Part shown: positions 1 through 5,907 of the stretch, in pieces
Position numbering within the stretch: the stretch's first letter is position 1
Layout: each line of letters begins with the position of its first letter
NCBI GenBank assembly: GCA_003503995.1
Contig: DOCA01000111.1
Coordinates: 1 to 7,299 of the forward strand
DNA from: Holosporales bacterium
GTDB lineage: Bacteria > Pseudomonadota > Alphaproteobacteria > Caedimonadales > UBA9215
Direction of reading: 5' to 3'
DNA: 7,299 nucleotides
Position numbers and translations under genes: made by a program
The notes under the pieces: generated by a model
Database searches by the model: none
Seen by the model: the letters and a program-made list of their open reading frames with translations, nothing else
Told to the model about the DNA's origin: nothing

Positions 1-761
1 GCTGGATGCTCAATAACTTCTTTACGATCTGGAACACGTCCCGCAAGATAAAGCACAAGACCACCCAAAGTATCCACTTCTTCCTCAGCATCCTCATCAA
101 TAAGGGTCACACCAAGTTCAACTTCAAGGGCCTCTACGGGATACCTCGCATCAGCTAGGTAAGCCCCTCCTTCCTCTTTAAGAAATTTAGCGGCCATATC
201 TTCATGTTCTGCTTCATGCATATCTCCCAAAATTTCTCGTAAAATATCCCAAGCCGTTACAACACCATCAGTGCCACCATATTCGTCTACCACAATAGCA
301 AGAGGGATTTGCTCTTGGCGCATTTTACTAAGCAAATCAATGACAGGCATAGACGTTGGAACAAAAAGAACACGGCAAATTAATTTGCGACAGTCAAAAT
401 CCTTTGCAGATCGTATGTTGGCAAGATCTTTAATATGAACAAACCCTCTAATATCATCCATTTTCTCAGCATATACAGGAAATCTCGAGTAATTCTTTGT
501 TTGCATCAGCTCAAGTGCCTCTTCGAAGCTTGCATCAATAGAAAGAGCTACCATATCTGCCCTCGGCACCATAACATCCTCAACAGTCATTTCCTGCAAA
601 TGCAGAATATTTGAAAATAGCTCTCGCTCTTCATCATTTAAAGAAGGTTTGTCCTCGGATTCATCATCTGCGATAAGTTCGGAAATGGTCTCACGCACAT
701 TGCCATCGTCTTTCTTTTTGAAAAAATCCATGAGGCGTGAAAATAAATGTGTCTGTTCCAT
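1..761 (-). CDS. corC: CorC/HlyC-family CBS-domain protein (partial, C-terminus off the left edge)
   Basis: I translated this from the minus strand; it is open from the ATG at 761 to the edge (253 full codons), so the C-terminus is missing. It starts MEQTHLFSRLMDFFKKK and continues with an acidic linker. The segment MTVEDVMVPRADMVAL at about 58-73 begins the first CBS motif, and a second CBS half lies at about 130-185, including AIVVDEYGGTDGVVT. The CorC_HlyC transporter-associated domain starts near residue 195. There is no DUF21 membrane domain, so this is the short cytosolic CorC/YbeX type. The family has been linked to magnesium/cobalt efflux and, through the ybeY neighbourhood, to ribosome metabolism. 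The biochemical role is not settled. The start lies 12 bases after the ybeY stop, so the two are probably co-transcribed. No strong Shine-Dalgarno is visible. The family assignment is very secure; the exact function is not. Confidence 0.93.
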   Translation of the reverse strand, partial: MEQTHLFSRLMDFFKKKDDGNVRETISELIADDESEDKPSLNDEERELFSNILHLQEMTVEDVMVPRADMVALSIDASFEEALELMQTKNYSRFPVYAEKMDDIRGFVHIKDLANIRSAKDFDCRKLICRVLFVPTSMPVIDLLSKMRQEQIPLAIVVDEYGGTDGVVTAWDILREILGDMHEAEHEDMAAKFLKEEGGAYLADARYPVEALEVELGVTLIDEDAEEEVDTLGGLVLYLAGRVPDRKEVIEHP

Positions 762-773
762 GCTTTTTTGCGT

Positions 774-1370
774 TCAACCTTTTGCAATGTAGGGATTATT
801 GATGTGGAAATATTTATCTAAAATAGAAATTTCAAGATGCTCCATTTCTTCAGCCTCTTTGTCATTTTCATGATTAAATCCAAACAGGTGGAGCAAACCA
901 TGAATCAATAAGTGAGTCAAATGGTCTTGAAAGGTTTTATGTTGGGAATCAGCTTCTTTTTTAAGGGTCTCGTAAGATAGAGCAAGATCTCCTAAAGGAA
1001 TGATCTCTTGAACTTGGTCATTTTTCCGTTTCTCTAAAAAGTAGCCTGATTCAAAAGAAAGAATATTAGTAGGTGTATCTTTCTGGCGGTACTCTTTATT
1101 AAGGGATTGAATCTCAAGATCATTAGTAAGAAGAACACTCAGTTCAAAGCGATTTTTAGTCTTATCCATATTTTTTAAAACTGCACAAAGGACGTCTTGT
1201 ATAAGACTAGTGTCATTAAAAGAGGGATCAGCTTTCCATCTTGGTTCTCGAACCAAAATATCAATGAGATGGTCGGTGTAAGAACTCTTTGATGATTCAA
1301 AAGGTTTCTCACGGGAAGGGGTAGAGGAGCTCGCAGTCTGCAAGCTCGATCTCGAACTGTCGTCGTTCAT
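774..1370 (-). CDS. ybeY: Endoribonuclease YbeY (16S rRNA 3'-end maturation / ribosome quality control)
   Basis: The protein is 198 aa and belongs to the UPF0054 zinc metalloprotein family. YbeY is a single-strand endoribonuclease acting in 16S rRNA 3' processing and 70S quality control. The signature is intact in its metal ligands: HGLLHLFGFNH at 157-167 supplies His157, His161 and His167. The conserved strands NKEYRQKDTPTNILSFE (92-107 region) and GDLALSYE (127-134) are also present. Two positions where family members usually carry Asp are Asn here (PTN for PTD at about 102, FNH for YDH at 166). The family core begins near residue 35, so about 30 Ser-rich residues (MNDDSSRSSLQTASSSTPS...) form an extra N-terminus. 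The ATG at 1370 is supported by a promoter just upstream but has only a weak ribosome site. corC follows directly. The usual partner phoH (ybeZ) is not upstream. Confidence 0.95.
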   Translation of the reverse strand: MNDDSSRSSLQTASSSTPSREKPFESSKSSYTDHLIDILVREPRWKADPSFNDTSLIQDVLCAVLKNMDKTKNRFELSVLLTNDLEIQSLNKEYRQKDTPTNILSFESGYFLEKRKNDQVQEIIPLGDLALSYETLKKEADSQHKTFQDHLTHLLIHGLLHLFGFNHENDKEAEEMEHLEISILDKYFHINNPYIAKG

Positions 1371-1402
1371 ATCTTCGGTTTTAAAAGCCTCGTTTAAAAC
1401 AG

Positions 1403-1431
1403 GTTATATAGAATATTATGCCAACTTTCAA
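1403..1431 (-). promoter_or_regulatory. Sigma70-type promoter of ybeY-corC
   Basis: On the minus strand, TTGAAA (1426-1431; 5 of 6 matches to TTGACA) is followed by a 17-base spacer and TATAAC (1403-1408; 5 of 6 matches to TATAAT). Transcription would begin near 1396 and give a leader of about 25 bases before the ybeY ATG at 1370. The geometry is ideal and the site lies between two minus-strand genes. It indicates that ybeY-corC is transcribed separately from the epimerase gene. The prediction is from sequence only. Confidence 0.65.
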
Positions 1432-1581
1432 GAAAGAATAAAACTCTTTATTTTCCTTTGAAATTTCCAAGCTAAAAACCCAATAAAATTAGAGATAAAC
1501 CAAAATGAAAGGGTAGTGCTTGAATGCTGTGGATGCCTATTCCTCAATAAGAAAAACCTATCACGGCTCACTATAAGACGA

Positions 1582-2250
1582 CTAAGAAGGTTCTTCAAAG
1601 TCACCCATGACAATACCCACATCACGCAAAACAATACGACCACTGCGTTTTTTACCTTCTTTTTGATAGTGGCCATATTTAGGTCTATGAAAAGTAACAG
1701 TATAATCTGCTTGAATAGCATCTATTTTAACGTCCCCTGTCTCAGAGCACACCCCCGACGAAATATCTAGCGCAACAATTTTCGCAGGGCTTTCGTTTAC
1801 TAGCTTTACAACCTTTAAGTAAGAACCACGTAAATCTTGATGTAAGCCTGTGCCAAACAAACCATCCACAATGAGTTTATAATGGGCATAATCAACATCC
1901 ATAAAATCATAAACCTTCCCATGCCATGCATTACGTTCTGCTTGAGCTTCCGGAGATTGTTGAGGTTCACATGTGGTATCCATGGCAACAGTCACCTCAA
2001 ATCCCGCGTCGTGCAACAAACGAGCTGTCGCATAAGCACTTCCCCCATTATCACCAGGACCACAAAGAACTAGAGTTTTACAAGGTTTAAATTTATCCTT
2101 AATAAAGGCAGTAGCTTGTTCGGCAGCACGGTCCATAAGCTCTAAGAACGTACCACCAGCTTTTATATGAACACGTTCCATGGCTTCCATTTGCTCTGAG
2201 GTGACAGCCTGTTCTTTAGTATCTTTTGTATTGTCTATTTCATCACTCAC
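1582..2250 (-). CDS. nnrE: NAD(P)H-hydrate epimerase, stand-alone YjeF_N domain
   Basis: This 222-aa protein matches the YjeF N-terminal domain, a Rossmann-like fold that interconverts the R and S forms of hydrated NAD(P)H so that a dehydratase can repair them. Visible motifs are TSEQMEAMERVHIKAGG at about 17-33, LMDRAA (39-43), the glycine-rich VLCGPGDNGGSAY (61-73), IVDGLFGTGL (127-136), ALDISSGV (160-167) and TVTFHRPKYGH (184-194). Likely cation-binding positions are kept (Asn68, Asp129, Ser165). The core NNGGDG motif reads DNGGSA, and the usual DIPSG reads DISSG. The ADP-dependent dehydratase domain, often fused behind this domain in bacteria, is absent: the frame ends in TAG and no dehydratase-like sequence follows. 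The start is GTG at 2250, chosen because a strong GGAGGT lies 4 bases upstream; the overlapping ATG at 2252 stops at once. Confidence 0.88.
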   Translation of the reverse strand: MSDEIDNTKDTKEQAVTSEQMEAMERVHIKAGGTFLELMDRAAEQATAFIKDKFKPCKTLVLCGPGDNGGSAYATARLLHDAGFEVTVAMDTTCEPQQSPEAQAERNAWHGKVYDFMDVDYAHYKLIVDGLFGTGLHQDLRGSYLKVVKLVNESPAKIVALDISSGVCSETGDVKIDAIQADYTVTFHRPKYGHYQKEGKKRSGRIVLRDVGIVMGDFEEPS

Positions 2251-2254
2251 ATAG

Positions 2255-2260
2255 ACCTCC
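2255..2260 (-). promoter_or_regulatory. Strong ribosome binding site deciding the GTG start of nnrE
   Basis: The minus strand reads GGAGGT, a full Shine-Dalgarno match, then CTAT and GTG. This fixes translation at the GTG at 2250. The next in-frame ATG codons are inside the conserved EQMEAMERVH segment and would cut into the domain. Confidence 0.75.
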
Positions 2261-2364
2261 AGAATTCTACGTCTAGTTCCAGTATACGAACAAAGTATTT
2301 ACAAAGCATTAAAATATAATTACAAACATATTATTCAAATTTAACTATTTATTTTATTAAACAA

Positions 2365-2391
2365 TGATCTTATTCACAACAAATAAGATCA
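2365..2391 (-). terminator. Probable terminator after the small exported protein gene
   Basis: A perfect 10-bp inverted repeat (TGATCTTATT at 2365-2374, AATAAGATCA at 2382-2391) with a 7-base loop begins one base after the stop codon of the 111-aa gene. On the minus strand it is followed by TTGTTTAAT, which is T-rich but not a clean U-tract. The stem is AT-rich, so termination may be inefficient. Its position directly behind a stop codon supports the call. Confidence 0.55.
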
Positions 2392-2392
2392 A

Positions 2393-2728
2393 TTATTTTT
2401 TAATAACTTTAGCTGATAGAACCTTGCCATCTTTTTTCGTCAAATAAAACTCAATGCCACAAAAGCCCCCCTCAGAAATTGCCCTCCAATTTATACGTTG
2501 GTTTTTTATTTGTTCCGCAGCCAAAAGCAGGCTCTTTAGAGCAATAGGGTCTGAAAAAGAGGCTCTCTGGTTATGCAAAGTTTCACTTGATTGAATTGCC
2601 CTAATAATACTCATGTGTGCCATCCCAGATGTTTTTGGAATAATTAGGATCAAGCCTGGACAAACGCTCTGAACAGCTGTCATTCCTACAAAAATTAACG
2701 CAACGACCAAAGAAATATATTTATACAT
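2393..2728 (-). CDS. Small exported protein of unknown function
   Basis: I do not recognise this 111-aa protein. It begins with a typical Sec signal peptide: Tyr/Lys-containing start MYKYIS, a hydrophobic core LVVALIFVGMTAV, and a possible cleavage near residue 21. No lipobox is present: Cys23 is preceded by QSV rather than a Leu-x-x pattern. The predicted mature protein is about 88 residues and basic at the end (SAKVIKK). It has two cysteines, Cys23 and Cys90, which could form a disulfide in the periplasm. The C-terminal part (GGFCGIEFYLTKKDGKVLSAKVI) looks like a beta hairpin. Support for a real gene comes from AGGGGG 4 bases before the ATG, a TATAAT box upstream and a hairpin right after the stop. 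It lies between two unrelated genes and seems to be a single-gene unit. Confidence 0.75.
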   Translation of the reverse strand: MYKYISLVVALIFVGMTAVQSVCPGLILIIPKTSGMAHMSIIRAIQSSETLHNQRASFSDPIALKSLLLAAEQIKNQRINWRAISEGGFCGIEFYLTKKDGKVLSAKVIKK

Positions 2729-2760
2729 TTTACCCCCTATAATTTCTCTTCACTTCTTGA

Positions 2761-2766
2761 ATTATA
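2761..2766 (-). promoter_or_regulatory. Perfect -10 box (TATAAT) upstream of the small exported protein gene
   Basis: The minus strand carries TATAAT about 32 bases before the ATG at 2728, with no convincing -35 element at 16-18 bases spacing (the region is T-rich). The start of transcription would be near 2754. Because a strong terminator for the chemoreceptor gene lies immediately upstream, this small gene needs its own promoter, which supports the call. Confidence 0.45.
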
Positions 2767-2800
2767 GTCTGAATTTGTTAAAAAATCTTTAATGAAAGAA

Positions 2801-2833
2801 AAAAGCCCTCCTTTATTACAAAAGAGGGCTTTT
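2801..2833 (-). terminator. Rho-independent terminator of the chemoreceptor gene
   Basis: A perfect 10-bp stem (AAAAGCCCTC at 2801-2810 with GAGGGCTTTT at 2824-2833) has a 13-base loop. On the minus strand the stem ends in GGGCTTTTTTC, a classic GC-rich stem plus U-tract. It starts about 20 bases after the chemoreceptor stop codon at 2853. The opposite strand also ends in TTTT, so it could work in both directions, but no plus-strand gene reads into it. Confidence 0.9.
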
Positions 2834-2852
2834 AAAATAAACATAAACTCTT

Positions 2853-3905
2853 TTAAGCAGCGTCCGTTTTCCAAGAACCTTGAACAATGTCAGAAAGCTG
2901 ATTGTTTAAGCCCTCAAAAGCTTCATTTATTTGTTGAGAGGTTACTGTAATCTTCTCAGAAACAACCTTAGTTTCTCGGGCTTTTTGGCTAATATGCTGA
3001 GCACGCTCTTTACTGCCTTCTGATTCCTTAGATACAGCCACTGTATTAGACGCGATATCCGCTGTCGCTGCATTTTGTTCTTCAACAGCACTTGAAATCA
3101 CTGTACAAATTTCGTTCATCTCATTTACAGTGTCGCCAACGGAGCTAAAGTGCTCCACAGCCTGATTAATAGTGCCTTGAATCACAGAGACCTGGCTTGT
3201 GATTTCTTCCGTTGCTTTTTCCGTTTGGTTTGCTAGATTTTTCACTTCCGATGCTACAACAGCAAAGCCCTTACCAGCTTCACCAGCTCTAGCAGCCTCG
3301 ATAGTCGCATTCAAAGCAAGTAAGTTTGTTTGAGAAGCAATCTTGTTAATCATTTCAATGACATTGCCAATGGTTGTCGCACAAATAACAAGCTCATCAA
3401 TTTTTTCTTGAGCCATTTGAGTCTTTTCAACAGCATTCATTGTTATTTCAGAAGAACGAGAGACTTGGCCACTAATTTCCTTAATGGCCTCACTGAGTTC
3501 ATGAGACGTATCTACAACGGCTTGGATTTTTTCTTGACTTTGCTCAATAGCCAAAACATTTCCGTCAGATTCTTCTTCAAAGACGGAAATTGATCTTGAA
3601 ACTTCACTGGATAAATCTCTTAATTCCCCTGATGCGTCCGTAACACGTTTTTCTGCAGTAGTGAAGACTTCTTTCATGCGCTGACCAAGCTCTTCTAGTT
3701 CACCCTGCAGAGAGCCTGCATTATTTTCCCCATAAGCGCTAAAGGCTCGGCCCACTTCTGAAAATGTTGCCTCAATAGCAGAATCAAGGGCAAGTTTTAA
3801 ATCTTCTGGTTTTTTTTTATGCTCCTCAACAAGTGTATTTACGACTGCACGTAAGTCTGAATCAAATTTTAAAAAATTTAGACGCTCATTAAGATCAACT
3901 GACAT
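2853..3905 (-). CDS. Soluble methyl-accepting chemotaxis protein
   Basis: This 350-aa protein is almost entirely coiled coil and has no transmembrane segment, so it is a cytoplasmic chemoreceptor. The signalling tip that contacts CheA and CheW is very well conserved: the region 185-230 contains INKIASQTNLLALNATIEAA, AGEAGKGFAVVASEVKNLA and ATEEI. Gln/Glu-rich methylation-type stretches flank it (for example SSAVEEQNAAT at 271-281). There is no HAMP, PAS or ligand-binding domain. The N-terminal 60 residues (LNERLNFLKFDSDLRAVVNT...) resemble the first helix of globin-coupled chemoreceptors, but no globin follows. No CheR-docking pentapeptide is seen at the C-terminus (GSWKTDAA). No che gene is nearby. 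The ATG at 3905 has only AAGG about 11 bases upstream, and I see no convincing promoter. The stimulus sensed is unknown. Confidence 0.93.
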   Translation of the reverse strand: MSVDLNERLNFLKFDSDLRAVVNTLVEEHKKKPEDLKLALDSAIEATFSEVGRAFSAYGENNAGSLQGELEELGQRMKEVFTTAEKRVTDASGELRDLSSEVSRSISVFEEESDGNVLAIEQSQEKIQAVVDTSHELSEAIKEISGQVSRSSEITMNAVEKTQMAQEKIDELVICATTIGNVIEMINKIASQTNLLALNATIEAARAGEAGKGFAVVASEVKNLANQTEKATEEITSQVSVIQGTINQAVEHFSSVGDTVNEMNEICTVISSAVEEQNAATADIASNTVAVSKESEGSKERAQHISQKARETKVVSEKITVTSQQINEAFEGLNNQLSDIVQGSWKTDAA

Positions 3906-3961
3906 AATTAAACAAACCTTTTTTATTCTATAAGATTCATTATTGTCCCTTACATGTTAAC

Positions 3962-4013
3962 AAACCCTTAATGAAATAAAAAAAATTTCAAGGGTTTTAG
4001 GGGCTTTCAGCCC
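3962..4013 (-). terminator. Two adjacent hairpins after aspS; possible terminator
   Basis: Directly after the aspS stop the minus strand first forms a short GGGCT/AGCCC hairpin (4001-4013, 3-base loop). It is followed by a longer inverted repeat: AAACCCTT/AAGGGTTT outer arms (3962-3969 and 3990-3997) and an inner GAAAT/ATTTC pairing around a 7-base homopolymer loop. No U-tract follows on the minus strand. Termination of aspS is therefore plausible but not canonical. The structure also lies just upstream of the chemoreceptor gene. Confidence 0.45.
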
Positions 4014-4019
4014 GCTTCA

Positions 4020-5822
4020 TTAACTAGTGGCAGCCGTTTTTTTAAGGACCTCGGGAGGGAGTTTAAGACTTATATGAAGCTCTTCTAACTGCTCTTGTGA
4101 AACTTCATTAGGAGCGCTCATCACAAGGTCTTCTGCCTTTTGGTTCATGGGGAAAGCAACAACCTCTCGCAAATTAGGCTCATCGGCAAGTAACATAACT
4201 ATACGATCAATGCCAGGAGCACTTCCTCCATGGGGGGGAGCGCCATATTTCAAGGCATTTATCATACCCGAAAACTCTTTTTCAACGTCTTCTTTTGTGT
4301 ACCCGGCAATAGCAAAAGCTTTATACATTACTTCTGGCAAATGGTTTCGGATAGCGCCACTAGAAAGCTCAATACCATTACAAACAATATCGTATTGATA
4401 AGCTTTGATTTCCAACGGATTCATTGTCTCAAGAGCCTCTAAGCCACCTTGGGGCATGGAAAATGGATTATGGGAAAAGTCCAGGCACTGACGGTCTTCA
4501 TCAAACTCAAACATCGGAAAATCAACAACCCAACAAAACTTAAAGCAATTTTCTTCAATCAGTCCAAGATCTGTTGCGATTTTTGTCCGAGCTGCGCCAG
4601 CTAACTTAGTAGCCCCTGCTTCTTTATCACAGACAAAAAAGACGGCATCACCATCCCCCATACCTGTTAGTTCTTTAAGCCTCGCGAAGCGTTCTTCATC
4701 TAGGAATTTAGCAATAGGCCCCTTGGCCTCTCCGTCCGCGAACGTAATATAACCAATACCTGGAGCGCCTTCATTCTGAGCCCATTTATTCATCTTGTCA
4801 AAGAAGCTACGGGGTTGTGCAGCTGCTCCCTTTGCTTGAATGGCTCTTACAACAGAACCTTTTTCAAGAGCTTTTGCAAAAATTGAAAAATCAGAGCCTT
4901 TAAAAACCTCTGCGCCATCAAAAATGAGTAATGGGTTTCGGAGATCAGGCTTATCACAGCCATAAGTCAACATCGCATCAGCATAAGCAATACGAGGAAA
5001 GGCGCCTGGTGTAACGGTGCGTCCATTGGAGAACTCTTCAAAGACACCCCGTAAAACCGGCTCAAGAGCTTGAAAAACATCTTCTTGAGTTACATAAGAC
5101 ATCTCAAAGTCCAATTGATAGAACTCTCCAGGAGAACGATCAGCGCGCGCATCTTCATCTCTAAAGCAGGGCGCGATTTGAAAGTATTTATCGAACCCAC
5201 CCATCATAAGGAGTTGCTTGAACATTTGAGGAGCTTGGGGAAGAGCATAAAACTTTCCAGGATGCAAACGACTTGGCACCAAAAAGTCACGAGCGCCTTC
5301 CGGAGAACTCGCTGTTAAAATTGGTGTTTGAATTTCAAGAAAATCCTGATCTGTCATGCGTTTACGAATAGAACTGATAATTTTAGAACGCAAAATGACA
5401 TTGTTATGCATTTTTTCACGGCGCAGATCAAGAAAGCGGTAACGCAAACGTGTATCTTCAGGGAATTCTTTATCACTATTCACCTGTATGGGGAGCATCT
5501 CTGCCGTAGATTCTACTTTAAGGGTCTCAACGGACAACTCAATTTCGCCAGTTAACATATTAGGGTTAATGGTCTCATCGCTCCGTTTCACAACCTTGCC
5601 AGTAATTGTAAGAACACTTTCGTAGCGAGCTCCCTCAGCCACCTTGAAATCCGTATCATCTACATTAATCACGCACTGTGTAATACCAAAGTGATCTCGC
5701 AAATCGATAAAGAGGAGATTTCCATGATCTCTTTTACGGTGGACCCAACCACTCAGGCGAACGGTTTCTCCTCCATGACTTGCACGGAGTTCAGAGCAGT
5801 TATGTGTACGGTACGGATGCAT
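4020..5822 (-). CDS. aspS: Aspartyl-tRNA synthetase (bacterial type, probably non-discriminating)
   Basis: The 600-aa length and domain order fit bacterial AspRS: an N-terminal anticodon-binding OB domain (about 1-105), a class II catalytic core, an inserted GAD domain (about 290-420) and a C-terminal extension. Motif 1 lies around RKRMTDQDFLEIQTPIL (153-169). The flipping-loop region has SPEGARDFLVPSR (173-185). Motif 2 is FRDEDARADRSPGEFYQLDF (220-239) and motif 3 is GSAPGIDRIVMLLAD (533-547). It attaches aspartate to tRNA-Asp in the cytoplasm. His33 in the RKRDHG loop is the residue type seen in non-discriminating AspRS, which also charges tRNA-Asn for later amidation by GatCAB. The second discriminating site, near residue 83, is Glu. 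The ATG at 5822 begins the canonical MHPYRTH sequence; its ribosome site is weak. Confidence 0.98.
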   Translation of the reverse strand: MHPYRTHNCSELRASHGGETVRLSGWVHRKRDHGNLLFIDLRDHFGITQCVINVDDTDFKVAEGARYESVLTITGKVVKRSDETINPNMLTGEIELSVETLKVESTAEMLPIQVNSDKEFPEDTRLRYRFLDLRREKMHNNVILRSKIISSIRKRMTDQDFLEIQTPILTASSPEGARDFLVPSRLHPGKFYALPQAPQMFKQLLMMGGFDKYFQIAPCFRDEDARADRSPGEFYQLDFEMSYVTQEDVFQALEPVLRGVFEEFSNGRTVTPGAFPRIAYADAMLTYGCDKPDLRNPLLIFDGAEVFKGSDFSIFAKALEKGSVVRAIQAKGAAAQPRSFFDKMNKWAQNEGAPGIGYITFADGEAKGPIAKFLDEERFARLKELTGMGDGDAVFFVCDKEAGATKLAGAARTKIATDLGLIEENCFKFCWVVDFPMFEFDEDRQCLDFSHNPFSMPQGGLEALETMNPLEIKAYQYDIVCNGIELSSGAIRNHLPEVMYKAFAIAGYTKEDVEKEFSGMINALKYGAPPHGGSAPGIDRIVMLLADEPNLREVVAFPMNQKAEDLVMSAPNEVSQEQLEELHISLKLPPEVLKKTAATS

Positions 5823-5907
5823 GTTTAAACTTTCTTTAATATCTGTTATCTTGTCTCGAACTATAAATTATTTTTACATAGAATACCAGAGTTTCCATAG
5901 GTTAAAA
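5823..5907. promoter_or_regulatory. Divergent aspS/rnd promoter region
   Basis: These 85 bases separate the aspS start (minus) from the chosen rnd start (plus), so both promoters should lie here or overlap the neighbouring coding ends. The stretch is very AT-rich and contains TATAAA and TATAGT-like boxes around 5860-5870 on the two strands. None has a -35 element at good spacing, so I do not assign individual promoters. Confidence 0.4.

Noticed and set aside
1582..1584. The nnrE stop as a nonsense mutation truncating a bifunctional epimerase-dehydratase
   Set aside because: The frame after TAG soon meets TGA and shows no dehydratase-like sequence, so the gene is a genuine single-domain version.
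1428..1721. Minus-strand 97-aa open frame with hydrophobic N-terminus overlapping the end of nnrE
   Set aside because: It overlaps the conserved 3' end of nnrE in another frame, has no ribosome site and resembles no family, including the dehydratase domain I looked for there.
1516..1770. Plus-strand 84-aa open frame
   Set aside because: It is antisense to the conserved C-terminal part of nnrE with no start signals; a shadow frame.
2853..3905. Chemoreceptor as part of a chemotaxis operon
   Set aside because: No cheA, cheW, cheR, cheB or cheY lies nearby, and the gene is closed by its own terminator; it is an isolated receptor gene.
5821..5907. 29-residue N-terminal extension of RNase D from the ATG at 5821
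   Set aside because: It would overlap the aspS start codon and occupy the divergent promoter region; the family start fits the ATG at 5908.
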